From SZUA-229 sp036567985 (GTDB lineage Bacteria > Pseudomonadota > Gammaproteobacteria > SZUA-229): 58,196 nt of DNA. Location of the stretch: assembly GCA_036567985.1 (NCBI GenBank), contig DATCTK010000020.1, positions 1 to 58,196 on the forward strand. Direction: 5' to 3'. The translations under genes were made by a program, and so were the position numbers. The notes below the pieces were generated by a model. That model was not told where the DNA came from. It saw only the letters and a program-made list of their open reading frames with translations, and did no database searches. This document shows, in pieces, positions 35,578 to 44,923 of this stretch (the first letter of the stretch is position 1; every line of letters begins with the position of its first letter).

Positions 35578-36041
35578 AATATCTGTATAACCTTTATTTC
35601 CCTGATCTGTTGCGCTGTTTTAAAATCCATAAAACTTACATCGTTTTTATTATTTTTCAGGTATTCTATTAATTCTGCATGTGACTCTATCTGTTTAACA
35701 CGTTCGCCACCCTGGCGAAATATTCTTTTTACTGTTTTTCGTCTGTAACCACTTTCTGTCATATGCATCACATTTTTCAGAAATGTTTTATACAGAAAAG
35801 GATCGGATAAATTCATCACCGGTTGATTAATACCACTGCCCGCTGATGACTCAAGACCAATATATATTCTTCTAATCTCAAGAATATCAACTTTCTGAAC
35901 CGGCGAATCCTGAGCCGCCACAAGTACGCCGCTATCGCTCTCACTTGCCATAGCCAAAGAAAAGCAGCCAGCCGACAGCAGTACCAGCATGAATATTTTA
36001 ATCAGGCTGACTTTCTTACTGAAACCGGGCATCATGTCCAT
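35571..36041 (-). CDS. PstS-like periplasmic ligand-binding protein (short)
   Basis: About 156 aa from ATG 36041. The longer in-frame start at 36089 would overlap the porin gene by 44 bases. A hydrophobic export segment (IFMLVLLSAGCFSLAMA) precedes a domain like the first half of phosphate-binding PstS-type proteins, with VDILEIRRIYIGLESSAGSG, KTFLKNVM and IEYLKNNKNDVSFMDF. Such short exported PstS-like proteins often pair with sensor proteins. It overlaps the GGDEF-EAL gene by 7 bases and follows the porin. Confidence 0.65.
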   Translation of the reverse strand: MDMMPGFSKKVSLIKIFMLVLLSAGCFSLAMASESDSGVLVAAQDSPVQKVDILEIRRIYIGLESSAGSGINQPVMNLSDPFLYKTFLKNVMHMTESGYRRKTVKRIFRQGGERVKQIESHAELIEYLKNNKNDVSFMDFKTAQQIREIKVIQILW

Positions 36042-36045
36042 AAGC

Positions 36046-37107
36046 CTAAAATACAAAATCCACACCCAGTGACAACATTTCCGCATCACCTAATACGGGC
36101 ACCGTAACTCCTCTGTCTTCTGTCCTGTCGTATTGAATTTTAAATGCTGTGGAATCATTGTAATCCCAGCGAACACCGACACTGTCTGTTGTATGATATT
36201 CATCACCACCCGCCGCATTATGTTTCTGTTTTAATAACGAATGGCTAATATGCGGTGTAAACTGGCCCCAGTAATAGCCAAGCGAGACCATACTGGTATC
36301 AATAACAATGTCACTGGCATCGCGTTCGTATCGATTGAATTCGGACAGAAGAACAAAGTGATTTAAATTGAAATTAACAGAGACACCTGAAAAAACCTGC
36401 TTCACATCTTCAGCCACCACTACGCCATCAACCGATCTGTCTATCTGACCCTGCATATAGGTTGTGCGAAAATCCATCCAGTTGCCTGAAAACTCAACCA
36501 CCAGACCCACCATGTTTTTCCAGGTTTCATCGACCGGCGCATCAGACAGAAGACTCAATAAATCATTATTGCGGGAATCTTCTCTACCTGCATACAGGTT
36601 AACCAGAATATCCCACTCGTTCAGGTAGGACTGGTACTGAAGGTTAACGCCGTTATAGTTCGATATTTGCCAGGTGTAATTGTCCGCGGGTACACGAATC
36701 CAGTGGTAGGCATAGCCCACATCAAAGAAATCCGAGTAGTAATAAAGCGGCAGGCGCTTGCGCCCCGCCTGGATAGAAAACTCCGCATTCAGCTGATAAC
36801 TGAGGTAGGCCCAGTCCAGTTCGACATCATAATCACTGGCACCATTACTGACGGCCTGAATTACAAACATCAGATCATTATCCAGATCTGTTTTAAGCTG
36901 TACCCCGACCGAACTGTCCGGTGAGAACGACCAGTCTTCATCATACACAGCGGCTTTGGGGTAATCCGCCAGGTACTCATCGCCATTGCTTGCCCGTCCG
37001 GCAACAACCGATGCATAACCACTTAGCACAGAGTCCGCATAAAGCGGCATTGCCTGTAGCAATAGCAGACCGCACAGGGCAGCCAGGTTAACGTGCCTGA
37101 ATAACAA
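36046..37107 (-). CDS. Outer-membrane porin-like protein
   Basis: 353 aa. A signal peptide (ALCGLLLLQAMPLYA) precedes alternating strands with a terminal Phe (LGVDFVF). Early strands such as LSGYASVVAGRASNG and SIQAGRKRLPLYYYSDFFDVGYAYHWIRVP are typical of small general porins. It is the first gene of the operon with the PstS-like and GGDEF-EAL genes. An inverted repeat (37174-37194) lies about 67 bases upstream. Confidence 0.75.
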   Translation of the reverse strand: MLFRHVNLAALCGLLLLQAMPLYADSVLSGYASVVAGRASNGDEYLADYPKAAVYDEDWSFSPDSSVGVQLKTDLDNDLMFVIQAVSNGASDYDVELDWAYLSYQLNAEFSIQAGRKRLPLYYYSDFFDVGYAYHWIRVPADNYTWQISNYNGVNLQYQSYLNEWDILVNLYAGREDSRNNDLLSLLSDAPVDETWKNMVGLVVEFSGNWMDFRTTYMQGQIDRSVDGVVVAEDVKQVFSGVSVNFNLNHFVLLSEFNRYERDASDIVIDTSMVSLGYYWGQFTPHISHSLLKQKHNAAGGDEYHTTDSVGVRWDYNDSTAFKIQYDRTEDRGVTVPVLGDAEMLSLGVDFVF

Positions 37108-37488
37108 AACCGTAAATCCCGTGTGTTATTAAATAAAGCAATCGAGAGCCCTTATTATTATCATGTTCACCTGCGCAATCACCTTATGATTGCGAGTCAA
37201 TCAAAAAGTATAATGCATAAATGCCACTATATCTTCAGTAATGGACAGACGATGTGACTTATTTAAAGCTCTGGTCAGATGGACAAACAGCCCTGTTGAT
37301 AGATAATTTTTAAATCTTGTGAAATGGTTTGAATAAGCTGATTTGTTTTAAGCTGATTGAGGCCAGCGAATGCCGGCTTATACAGCGCCCTGCATCACTC
37401 ATTCAAAGCAGGCAGTGTCCGTAATCTGTCCTCCCGGGCTTTATGTCGTTGCAGCATATAACCCGAAAAGACCGGCTAATAAACAACT
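37108..37488. promoter_or_regulatory. Intergenic region with an 8-bp inverted repeat before the porin operon
   Basis: CGCAATCA (37174-37181) and TGATTGCG (37187-37194) are exact reverse complements with a 5-base spacer, about 67 bases upstream of the porin ATG. This is a candidate operator. The remainder is A+T-rich and contains a short direct repeat of AAGCTGATT near 37336-37358. No gene is credible here. Confidence 0.45.
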
Positions 37489-38247
37489 TCAGCCATCATT
37501 TTTTTTCGCCACTGCCCTGAACAATTCCCCCAGCTCCATCGGCATGGGGAAAAACAGGGTGGAGCTGCCCGACTTGGTGGACATGTCGTTCATGGTCTGC
37601 AGGTAACGCAACTGCAAGGCACCGGGATGGCGGCCAATAATTTCCGCAGCTTCGGATAGTTTTTCAGCGGCCTGTAACTCACCTTCCGCATGAATTACCT
37701 TGGCACGTCGTTCACGTTCCGCTTCGGCCTGGCGCGCAATCGCACGGATCATGTTCTCGTTGAGATCCACATGCTTGATCTCCACATTGGTAACCTTGAT
37801 ACCCCAGGCATCGGTCTGCTTGTCGAGAATTTCCTGGATATCCACATTAAGCTTGTCCCGCTCCGACAGCATCTCATCCAGGTCGTGTTTACCCAGCACC
37901 GAACGCAAGGTGGTCTGCGCCAGCTGGCTGGTGGCGGCGTAATAATCCTCCACCTGGATAATTGCTTTAGCTGAATCCATCACACGAAAATACAGCACCG
38001 CATTCACCCGCACGGTGACATTATCCTGTGAAATCACATCCTGGCTGGGCACATCCAGGGTGATAATACGCAGGTCCACGCGCACCATGCGCTGGATACC
38101 CGGAATCACAATTACCAGGCCGGGACCTTTAACTTTCTGGAAACGCCCGAGGAAAAACACCACGCCACGCACATACTCCGGCAGGATACGAATCGATACA
38201 AGCACCAGGCCGAGAATCAGGCCCAGTGGAACCAGGTAGTTAATCAT
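37489..38247 (-). CDS. Slipin (SPFH-domain membrane protein)
   Basis: 252 aa. An N-terminal hydrophobic hairpin (NYLVPLGLILGLVLVSIRIL) anchors an SPFH/stomatin domain: RPGLVIVIPGIQRMVRVDLR-like start, VTVRVNAVLYFRV and EIKHVDLNENMIRAIARQAEAERERRAKVIHAEGE. This last stretch forms the stomatin coiled region. Slipins with NfeD proteins occur in membrane microdomain or quality-control systems. It overlaps the nfeD-type gene by 4 bases (ATGA). Confidence 0.9.
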   Translation of the reverse strand: MINYLVPLGLILGLVLVSIRILPEYVRGVVFFLGRFQKVKGPGLVIVIPGIQRMVRVDLRIITLDVPSQDVISQDNVTVRVNAVLYFRVMDSAKAIIQVEDYYAATSQLAQTTLRSVLGKHDLDEMLSERDKLNVDIQEILDKQTDAWGIKVTNVEIKHVDLNENMIRAIARQAEAERERRAKVIHAEGELQAAEKLSEAAEIIGRHPGALQLRYLQTMNDMSTKSGSSTLFFPMPMELGELFRAVAKKNDG

Positions 38248-39710
38248 TTGGCAGCTCCTTTACTATTGTTTTCACTAACCGGCTCCACCTGTAACTGCAG
38301 GCCATTGATGCCGGTTACCTGCACCCGTGTGTCTTTGCTCAGATTGCTGGATGACTCAGCCTGCCAGCTTTCACTGTGCAGCCAGACCCGGCCATGGTTG
38401 TCGCTAAAGCTCTCCATCACCGTGCCCTGCATGCCGATCATTTCCTCTTCGCCGGTCACCACCTGGTGGCGACGTATGCTCAACAATCGACTCAGCACCC
38501 AGATAAAAAATCCCGCCGACACCAGCGCGGTGCCACCGATTAGCGGTATCGATACACTTAAACTTGCCTCATCCACCAGTATAATTGAGCCCACCACGAA
38601 GGCGGCAATGCCCCCAAAACCCAGTACACCAAAACTGGGGGCAAAGGCTTCCGCCACCATCAGGACTATACCCAGCACAATCAGCGCAAGGCCGGCGTAG
38701 TTAATCGGCAACAGCTGGAAGGCGTAGAGCGCCAGCACCAGGCAGATGGCGCCCACCACGCCGGGGAAAATCGCACCGGGGTTGGCCAGCTCGAAAATAA
38801 TGCCGTAGATACCGATCATCATCAGGATATAGGCAATATTGGGATTGGTAATCACCGACAGCAGCTGGCTGCGCCAGTCCGGCGCCACCTCAACCACCTG
38901 CAGATTTTGTGTATCCAGCACGCGACTACCACTGTCCATTTTCACCGTGTGGCCGTGAATTTCCTGCAACAGCTCCCCCACACTGCCCACCATCAGGTCA
39001 ATCACATTCAGTTCCAGCGCCTCGGAGGCGGTAAGGTTAACCGCCTCACGCACCGCTGCCTCGGCCCATTCTGCATTGCGCCCATGGCGTTCCGCCAGGC
39101 CCTGGATATAGGCCACCGCATCCTCCAGCACCTTGCGCTCCATTGGCGTCTTGCCACGGCGGGGTTCGGCAGGCGCGGCTGCATCATCGGCAGCTGCCTG
39201 CTCTTCACTGGTACTGGATGATTCTTCTGCAGGAGGCTCTTTCGGCGTTGGCGGCTTATCGGGAATAGCGGGAACCCCGCCGATCTGCACCGGGGTGGCA
39301 GAACCCAGGTTGGTAGCCGGTGCCATGGCGGCAATATGGCTGGCGTAAAGAATGTAGGTGCCGGCACTGGCGGCACGAGAACCGGCGGGTGCCACATAGC
39401 TAGCCACCGGCACCGGGGACGCCAGGATCTGCTTGATCATCTCGCGCATCGAGGCATCCAGCCCGCCGGGGGTGTCCATGCGCAGAATCACCAGTTCCAC
39501 GTCTTGATCGCGGGCCTGCTCCAGCCCACGCAGCACATAATCGCTGGTGGCCGGGCCAATTGCGCCCTCAATATCCAGCAACAGCGCCACCCGCTCACGC
39601 GCCTGCTCGCTGGCGGTAAGGGCAGACACCGCGCCCAGCAACAACAGCAGACACCAGAGCCCCAGACGCATCATTCTGGCAGGTCGGCTATTACCCGGTA
39701 CAGTCAGCAT
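38244..39710 (-). CDS. NfeD-family membrane serine protease
   Basis: About 488 aa. It has a signal/membrane segment, then a ClpP-like protease domain with LDIEGAIGPATSDYVLRGLEQA, VILRMDTPGGLDASMREMIKQIL and VAPAGSRAASAGTYI. Four to six membrane helices follow (around 320-430), then a C-terminal OB-fold NfeD domain. A Ser/Lys dyad is expected. Preferred start is ATG 39710 because GAAGGA lies six bases upstream; an earlier in-frame ATG at 39770 is possible. It forms a two-gene operon with the slipin, which the protease may cleave. Confidence 0.87.
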   Translation of the reverse strand: MLTVPGNSRPARMMRLGLWCLLLLLGAVSALTASEQARERVALLLDIEGAIGPATSDYVLRGLEQARDQDVELVILRMDTPGGLDASMREMIKQILASPVPVASYVAPAGSRAASAGTYILYASHIAAMAPATNLGSATPVQIGGVPAIPDKPPTPKEPPAEESSSTSEEQAAADDAAAPAEPRRGKTPMERKVLEDAVAYIQGLAERHGRNAEWAEAAVREAVNLTASEALELNVIDLMVGSVGELLQEIHGHTVKMDSGSRVLDTQNLQVVEVAPDWRSQLLSVITNPNIAYILMMIGIYGIIFELANPGAIFPGVVGAICLVLALYAFQLLPINYAGLALIVLGIVLMVAEAFAPSFGVLGFGGIAAFVVGSIILVDEASLSVSIPLIGGTALVSAGFFIWVLSRLLSIRRHQVVTGEEEMIGMQGTVMESFSDNHGRVWLHSESWQAESSSNLSKDTRVQVTGINGLQLQVEPVSENNSKGAAK

Positions 39711-39853
39711 AGTCATTCCTTCGTCAATCTGAGTGGGTTCAGCATAAACACCCTTATCCGAAGGGGTCAACTGCTAATTCCCGCTTAGCCCTCAAGGGAA
39801 ACAAACCCGGCCATAGATGCGCAGGATGGAGCCCGAAAAACCGTCCGCGCAAC

Positions 39854-39958
39854 TGGCCAATAAAGCGGCCAAAAATATGCTATTGTTAAACTTAATTACA
39901 ATTTTAACCATTTAACACAGCTAGTTACACAGATAGCAACTGGCCATTAAAGTGGCCA
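39854..39958. promoter_or_regulatory. Duplicated operator-like palindrome before the fic gene
   Basis: Two 18-base sites, TGGCCAATAAAGCGGCCA (39854-39871) and TGGCCATTAAAGTGGCCA (39941-39958), share 16 of 18 bases. Each has TGGCCA at both ends (the right half read as GGCCA). They lie 87 bases apart, and the second ends 12 bases before the fic ATG. This is the pattern of an operator for a self-regulating gene. Confidence 0.6.
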
Positions 39959-39970
39959 AATGGAATCAAA

Positions 39971-41176
39971 ATGAGCGTTACAAGACAGGCCTTTACACCC
40001 TTTATACCCGATGACAGAGCCCTCGCCGATGCCGAAATCCCGGATAAAGTCATGTCACTCACCAAAGCCTCGGCTCGCCTGGAAGGCATACCACTGGAAA
40101 CCCGTCGGGTTATCACCGAGCATCTTGCAGTAATCAACTCATATTACTCCAACCTGATTGAGGGCAACCGTACCGAGCCCCACGAGATACGCGCAGCACA
40201 ACACGGGCAATTTAATAAGGATCCGGTAAAGCGAAATTTGCAACTTGAATCCATTGCACATATCGAGGTGGAACGCTGGCTGAACAAGCAAACTTTCAAG
40301 CTTGATACCTTGTATCAAGCTGACCTCGTGCGCTTGATACACCACAAATTTTATAAAAATATGCCAGCCGAGCTCAGACATGTAAGCCAGCCTGACAAGG
40401 CAGCACAAATTGAAATAGTACCCGGCGAATGGCGCCAGCAGACCGTCAACGTAGGCCAGCATATAGCACCGCAGGCCAGCAAGGTGCCTGCACTGATGGA
40501 CGCATTTATGGAGGTTTACCATCCCGCCCGGTTTCAGGGAGACAAAAAGTTAGTTGCCGTCATCTGCGCCCACCATCGCCTTGCCTGGATTCACCCTTTT
40601 TTAGATGGTAATGGTCGTGTTGGGCGCTTGTTTACAGACACCGCATTAAAGACCATTGGACTGGAAAGCAAAGGTATATGGTGCTTAAGTCGCGGCCTTG
40701 CCCGAGCATCAGATCAATACAAATTTTTTTTACAACACGCTGACATGGCAAGACAGGGTGAACACGATGGTCGTGGACAGTTAAGCCAGAAAGCATTAAC
40801 AAAGTATTGCAGCTTTATGATCGACACTGCACTAGATCAGGTTACTTACATGTCTGAGCTACTTAATCTCGACGACATGAGACAGCGCATACACACCTAC
40901 GTAGAAGCACGCAACGATAGACGCGTGAGAGGCATGGGAGAACTCAAGGAGATCGCCAGTCTTATTCTATTTAACGCTTTTGTCAGCGGCAAACTGGAAC
41001 GAAAAACGGCCTATGAAATAAGCGGCATGCCTGATAGAACCGCCAGGCGCTTAATCGCCCAGCTAAAAGAAGAGGGCTTACTGATGGAAACAAGCAGCCG
41101 CTCTCCTCTCTACTGGCAAATTCCTGAACATGCAGAACCCTGGTATTTTCCAGAGCTCGCGCCAACCAGAACATAA
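39971..41176 (+). CDS. Fic-family AMP transferase with autoinhibitory motif
   Basis: 401 aa. The catalytic motif is WIHPFLDGNGRVGRLF near residue 207 (HPFxDGNGRxxR). The N-terminal inhibitory motif Ser60-x-x-x-Glu64-Gly65 (YYSNLIEGN) matches the S/T-x-x-x-E-G/N rule of class II Fic proteins, so activity should be held off in cis. A C-terminal winged-helix segment (KTAYEISGMPDRTARRLIAQLKEEGLL) could bind DNA, and the duplicated palindrome upstream is a fitting site. The target protein is unknown. Confidence 0.88.
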   Translation: MSVTRQAFTPFIPDDRALADAEIPDKVMSLTKASARLEGIPLETRRVITEHLAVINSYYSNLIEGNRTEPHEIRAAQHGQFNKDPVKRNLQLESIAHIEVERWLNKQTFKLDTLYQADLVRLIHHKFYKNMPAELRHVSQPDKAAQIEIVPGEWRQQTVNVGQHIAPQASKVPALMDAFMEVYHPARFQGDKKLVAVICAHHRLAWIHPFLDGNGRVGRLFTDTALKTIGLESKGIWCLSRGLARASDQYKFFLQHADMARQGEHDGRGQLSQKALTKYCSFMIDTALDQVTYMSELLNLDDMRQRIHTYVEARNDRRVRGMGELKEIASLILFNAFVSGKLERKTAYEISGMPDRTARRLIAQLKEEGLLMETSSRSPLYWQIPEHAEPWYFPELAPTRT

Positions 41177-41413
41177 CCCGCGCGCAAAAAGGTACAGCCT
41201 GAGATATCCCCACAAAACGCCTTTTAATAACGAAAGACAAACGAAAAGTCCGCAAATGAACGCAAAATAGACGCTAATGTGTGCCTGTTCACCTGCGCAA
41301 CTTGCTGTGCACAATAAAACCAATATCCGATTTTTATTTGCGTTTTATTGCGTTTATTAGCGAACCAACATGCTTTTCGCCAAAAGATATTTTTTGCAGG
41401 GATAGTTCAGTCA

Positions 41414-42796
41414 CTACTCCGCCTTGAGCGTCTGCAGCAGCATGTCGTGGTAATTGCGGATGCGCTGTACATAGCGCACCGGTTCCGAACCGCGGGCATA
41501 ACCATAGCGCAGGTCTTTATAGTATTTTTTCTGCGACAGCAGCGGCAGCACTTCACGAAAGTCATGCCATAAGTCAGGATTTTTGCCCAGTTCGCGTGCC
41601 AGGTTGCGCGCATCGTATACATGCCCCATGCCCAGGTTATAGGCCGCCAGTGCAATCCAGGTTCGATCCGGCTCGGTAACCTCCTGCGGCAATCGGCTGC
41701 GCAAGTCCGCCAGGTATTTGGCCCCGCCAAATATACTCTGCCGTGCATCCAGCCGGCTTTTAATCCCCACCTCCCTGGCCGTGGGCAGGGTCAGCATCAT
41801 AATGCCGCGCACGCCTGTGGGGCTGCGGGCAAGCCGATTCCAGTGGGATTCCTGATAGGCCTGGGCGGCGAGCAGCACCCAGTCAATTTCATGTTTTTTA
41901 GCGGCTTCCTCAAACAGCGCCTGGTATTTTGGCAGCACCGTTTTCACCTTGCGCTGGAACACCCGCGTATTGACGTAATCAAACACGTCAATAAAACCGT
42001 AATACTTGTTAACCAGCACCTGCAACTGGCCATTATCGCGAAACACTTCCAGCCAGTTATTCAGCTCACGCTGCAAACCCTGCGCCTGTGGCGGCAAGGC
42101 CCAGGCCAGTTGCTGGGGCTCACTGATATCAAAGCGCACTGACAGCTCGGGCATATAACGCTGGTTTACCGCAACGATATTGGAATCCCCAATGGTGCAG
42201 TCCAGCTCACGCTGCCAGACTTTTTCCAGCAGGTATTCGGTGTTGTGATCCGGGTGCACCTGCCAGCTGAGTTCGGGGTAGTCCTGCTGCAGTTGATTAA
42301 GCTGTTCCACGTAACTGGTTTCCGCCGGCACCTCAATCGACAGGCCCAGCAGGTCCTCCACCTGTGATGGCTGGGCGCCGCCGCGACGGCAGACCACCTG
42401 TTGGGTCACATCCTGGTAGCTACGGGAAAACAGCACGCGTTCTTCGCGCAGCTGGGTGCGTGTCAGCCCGGCGGCTGCAATGTCCGCCTCACCGGCGGCG
42501 ATCATCGCCAGAATCTCCCCCGGGTTATCACGCACCACAAGCTCTACTTCAACGCCCAGCTGATCGGCAAACGCCGACACTAGGTCATACTCGAAGCCGG
42601 TTGCACCATCGCGCCCCTCATAATAGGTGGTGGGTGCGTTACGGGTAACCACCACCAGCTTACCGTCTTCCTTAATGCGTTCAATAAAGGCGTCATTATC
42701 GCTACAGCCAGGCAATGCCAGCGCCAGCAGTGCCAGCAGGGCATAACGCCAGCCGCGTATCTGCTCAACAAATAACGAATAATCCAGCTGCTTCAT
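41414..42796 (-). CDS. mltF: Membrane-bound lytic murein transglycosylase F
   Basis: 460 aa. The lipobox LPGC (about residue 28-31) is followed by a solute-binding-like domain (VVTRNAPTTYYEGRDGATGFEYDLVSAFAD) and a C-terminal SLT catalytic domain. The SLT domain has AQAYQESHWNRLARSPTGVRGIMMLT, where Glu of ESHW is the catalytic acid, and LAAYNLGMGHV. Domain order and length match MltF, which cleaves peptidoglycan to anhydromuropeptides. The gene stands alone; no operon partner. Confidence 0.93.
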   Translation of the reverse strand: MKQLDYSLFVEQIRGWRYALLALLALALPGCSDNDAFIERIKEDGKLVVVTRNAPTTYYEGRDGATGFEYDLVSAFADQLGVEVELVVRDNPGEILAMIAAGEADIAAAGLTRTQLREERVLFSRSYQDVTQQVVCRRGGAQPSQVEDLLGLSIEVPAETSYVEQLNQLQQDYPELSWQVHPDHNTEYLLEKVWQRELDCTIGDSNIVAVNQRYMPELSVRFDISEPQQLAWALPPQAQGLQRELNNWLEVFRDNGQLQVLVNKYYGFIDVFDYVNTRVFQRKVKTVLPKYQALFEEAAKKHEIDWVLLAAQAYQESHWNRLARSPTGVRGIMMLTLPTAREVGIKSRLDARQSIFGGAKYLADLRSRLPQEVTEPDRTWIALAAYNLGMGHVYDARNLARELGKNPDLWHDFREVLPLLSQKKYYKDLRYGYARGSEPVRYVQRIRNYHDMLLQTLKAE

Positions 42797-43011
42797 TTAT
42801 CCTCCCACCCTCCGGCCAGGCATTGGGCCAGTTAATGTCATCAGGTTACCAGCGCCGTATGATGGGCTCAATCAATTTGCCTGCTGATAAATAATACTAA
42901 TTAGTGATAGCGCCTGATAATGCACGATACTTATCATCCGATGATATATACAAAATAACACAAGCCAATACGCAACGTTAAATATAAAGCATCAGTTCAC
43001 GAGACAAAGCA

Positions 43012-43362
43012 ATGAAAGTAAAAATTGGAATTATGTCCACTAAAGATGTGCAGAAACGCATGATCGATATCGCAGCAGGCCGCTATGTTCCTAAACGTGG
43101 CGAACCTAAAATCTGGTTTAGCTCTATGAAGTCACTATCCGAAGTTCTGAGTGATAACAACCGCCTGTTGTTAAATATTATTGCCGATGTGAAACCGGAA
43201 ACCATACAGGAACTGGCTGATATATCAGGCCGCAAGCCTTCAAATCTAAGCCGAACATTGAAGATGTTTGAAAGCTATGGCTTTGTAAAGACGGTACCGC
43301 ATAATCGTTCAAAAAAACCTGTAGCCATGGCCACTGAATTTGATGTTCAGATAACAGCTTAA
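43012..43362 (+). CDS. Small winged-helix regulator/antitoxin-like protein
   Basis: 116 aa with a winged helix: LLLNIIADVKPETIQELADISGRKPSNLSRTLKMFESYGFVKTV (residues ~53-96). It resembles the HVO_A0114-type MarR-like regulators, which are often listed as antitoxins of DUF6516-type toxins. No toxin-like ORF sits next to it here, so it may be an orphan regulator. The upstream 200 bases include palindromic CTAATTAG near 42897, a possible autoregulatory site. Confidence 0.7.
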   Translation: MKVKIGIMSTKDVQKRMIDIAAGRYVPKRGEPKIWFSSMKSLSEVLSDNNRLLLNIIADVKPETIQELADISGRKPSNLSRTLKMFESYGFVKTVPHNRSKKPVAMATEFDVQITA

Positions 43363-43402
43363 ATAAATACTGGCAGTAACATGTGAACTACCAATTGCAT
43401 AC

Positions 43403-44383
43403 TTAATCAATCACCTCATCGACCACCTCATCAAGCAGGCGGCGTGGCGTGGCCTCTATTTCATCTGACGCAAAACCCAGTCTAAGCAAAATTTGCGGAA
43501 AGCCGGGTTGAGCCATTAAATTTTGCAGCCTGGGGCGCAGCGCCTCAAGTTGTATGGGTTGATTCAGATAAGATGCCTGCAGCCCCCTGGACTGTGCAGT
43601 CAGCAAAACCTTTTGCAGTGCCTGGCCTGCGGCCAGCCAGTCGGCCAGGGTATCACCACTGGTGCCAAGCACCGCCAGCAACGGCGACTCATCCGCCAGC
43701 TGCCTGTCCTTTGCGGCAACGCCGTTGCCCATATCAAAGGTGCGAACAACAGCCTGTGCAATGGGCGCAACGACGCCAGGCACGGTCAGGCCATCACCGT
43801 CACGGCCGGTATGCATCCAGCTGGCCAGCTCCTGTCGCCAGTCGGGGTTTGACCACTGCATCGAATCACCTTCCGCAACCAGCGCTGCGCAGGCATGGCG
43901 GTTCTCTTCCGACTCAATCACTTCAAGCCAGCAAGCTTCTTGGGCAGCCGCCGCAGCTAGAGCATTAAGCAGCGGCTCAGGTACATCGTCAGGCTCGAAG
44001 CGCTTGCGACAGGTGCGGCGATCCTCGATAGCGTCAAACAGCTCCGCACCCGGCGGTGTTGAGGTATCGATCAGGTTAAATGAAACCCGCGCCAGCAGAT
44101 CCTTATCGGTCTCGTCGGGCGCAATCTCGCAGCTCGTCCCCAGCCCTTCATGGGCCGCCGCGACACGCAGGTTCATCAGCGCACAGCCACAGCTTATGCT
44201 GAGTTCCCTGTCATGGGGATCATTGACAGGCAGCGCGCGGCTTCGATCGGCGTAAAGAGATACCGCGTTACCGTTAATGCGGAAACGCCAGGGCTGGGTG
44301 TTGTGGCTTGAAGGGGCAAGAATGGCGTAGCCGAGTAATGACCTGATCCGTCCTGCATCAAGGGGGCTTTGTGCTGAATTCAT
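43403..44383 (-). CDS. Acg-type FMN-dependent nitroreductase
   Basis: 326 aa. ILAPSSHNTQPWRFRI at the N-terminus is the FMN-binding start of the nitroreductase fold. A second lobe contains RRTCRKRFEPDDVPEPLL and RGLQASYLNQPIQLEALRP. The length and duplicated plan match the Acg family, which may act as flavin sinks rather than enzymes. It is on the opposite strand to the winged-helix gene, with no operon partner. The upstream MITE begins about 210 bases from its start. Confidence 0.78.
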   Translation of the reverse strand: MNSAQSPLDAGRIRSLLGYAILAPSSHNTQPWRFRINGNAVSLYADRSRALPVNDPHDRELSISCGCALMNLRVAAAHEGLGTSCEIAPDETDKDLLARVSFNLIDTSTPPGAELFDAIEDRRTCRKRFEPDDVPEPLLNALAAAAAQEACWLEVIESEENRHACAALVAEGDSMQWSNPDWRQELASWMHTGRDGDGLTVPGVVAPIAQAVVRTFDMGNGVAAKDRQLADESPLLAVLGTSGDTLADWLAAGQALQKVLLTAQSRGLQASYLNQPIQLEALRPRLQNLMAQPGFPQILLRLGFASDEIEATPRRLLDEVVDEVID

Positions 44384-44592
44384 CGTGCATCATCCTCTTG
44401 CGTATTCCGCCTGACGATTCTGGCAACAAGCGAAAGTTAAGGCATAACCTGGCAGGCTTTGCTATTAGAGCAATTCGCCTTAAACAGTTCCTGCCATGTG
44501 TCATGAAACGAGAAGGCATTGACCAGCCATTTATCCCTGGGCCGGTAAAAATCGAATATCCAGAGAATCGCATGGTTTTCATATTTCTGCAG

Positions 44593-44923
44593 CTAGGGTA
44601 CCTCTGAATAATGATGACATATCTCTGGCTTACAGGTGTGTTCGCAATCAAGGCAGTGTTTTGAAAGCATGCCCGTGTTTAATAGACATGGGCCTGGTGA
44701 AAAACGCTAACACAGAGTGCGGGCACACCTGTAAGCCCCGAAGGGCGAGGCCTGAAGCGCACATCTACGGTGTGGCCTACATGAATGTAGGTCAGGGGCG
44801 TGAGCAGGAGCGGAAGCTTTGTGCTTCTTGTAAAGGACCGGGCCATTCACTGCGAAGCACGCCTTGTAGCTGCACGCTTCAGGTCTCGCAGAGACATATC
44901 AGCATTGTTCAGAGGCACCCTGG
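44593..44923. mobile_element. MITE-like structured inverted-repeat element, copy 2
   Basis: 331 bp and highly similar to the copy at 9796-10111. Its 34-bp terminal inverted repeats match at 28 of 34 positions. It carries the same internal inverted repeats, plus a small GCCCGTG/CATGGGC hairpin near 44670 that copy 1 lacks, which accounts for the 15-bp length difference. The right end runs into a gene (44902-45222) and supplies its stop codon. Confidence 0.75.

Noticed and set aside
37130..37155. Sigma54-like GG-N10-GC on the minus strand before the porin operon
   Set aside because: Only the -12 half (TTGCT) matches; the -24 half departs at most positions.
37164..41304. Shared 15-base word TGTTCACCTGCGCAA at 37164 and 41286
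   Set aside because: One short match between unrelated intergenic regions without further similarity; likely chance.
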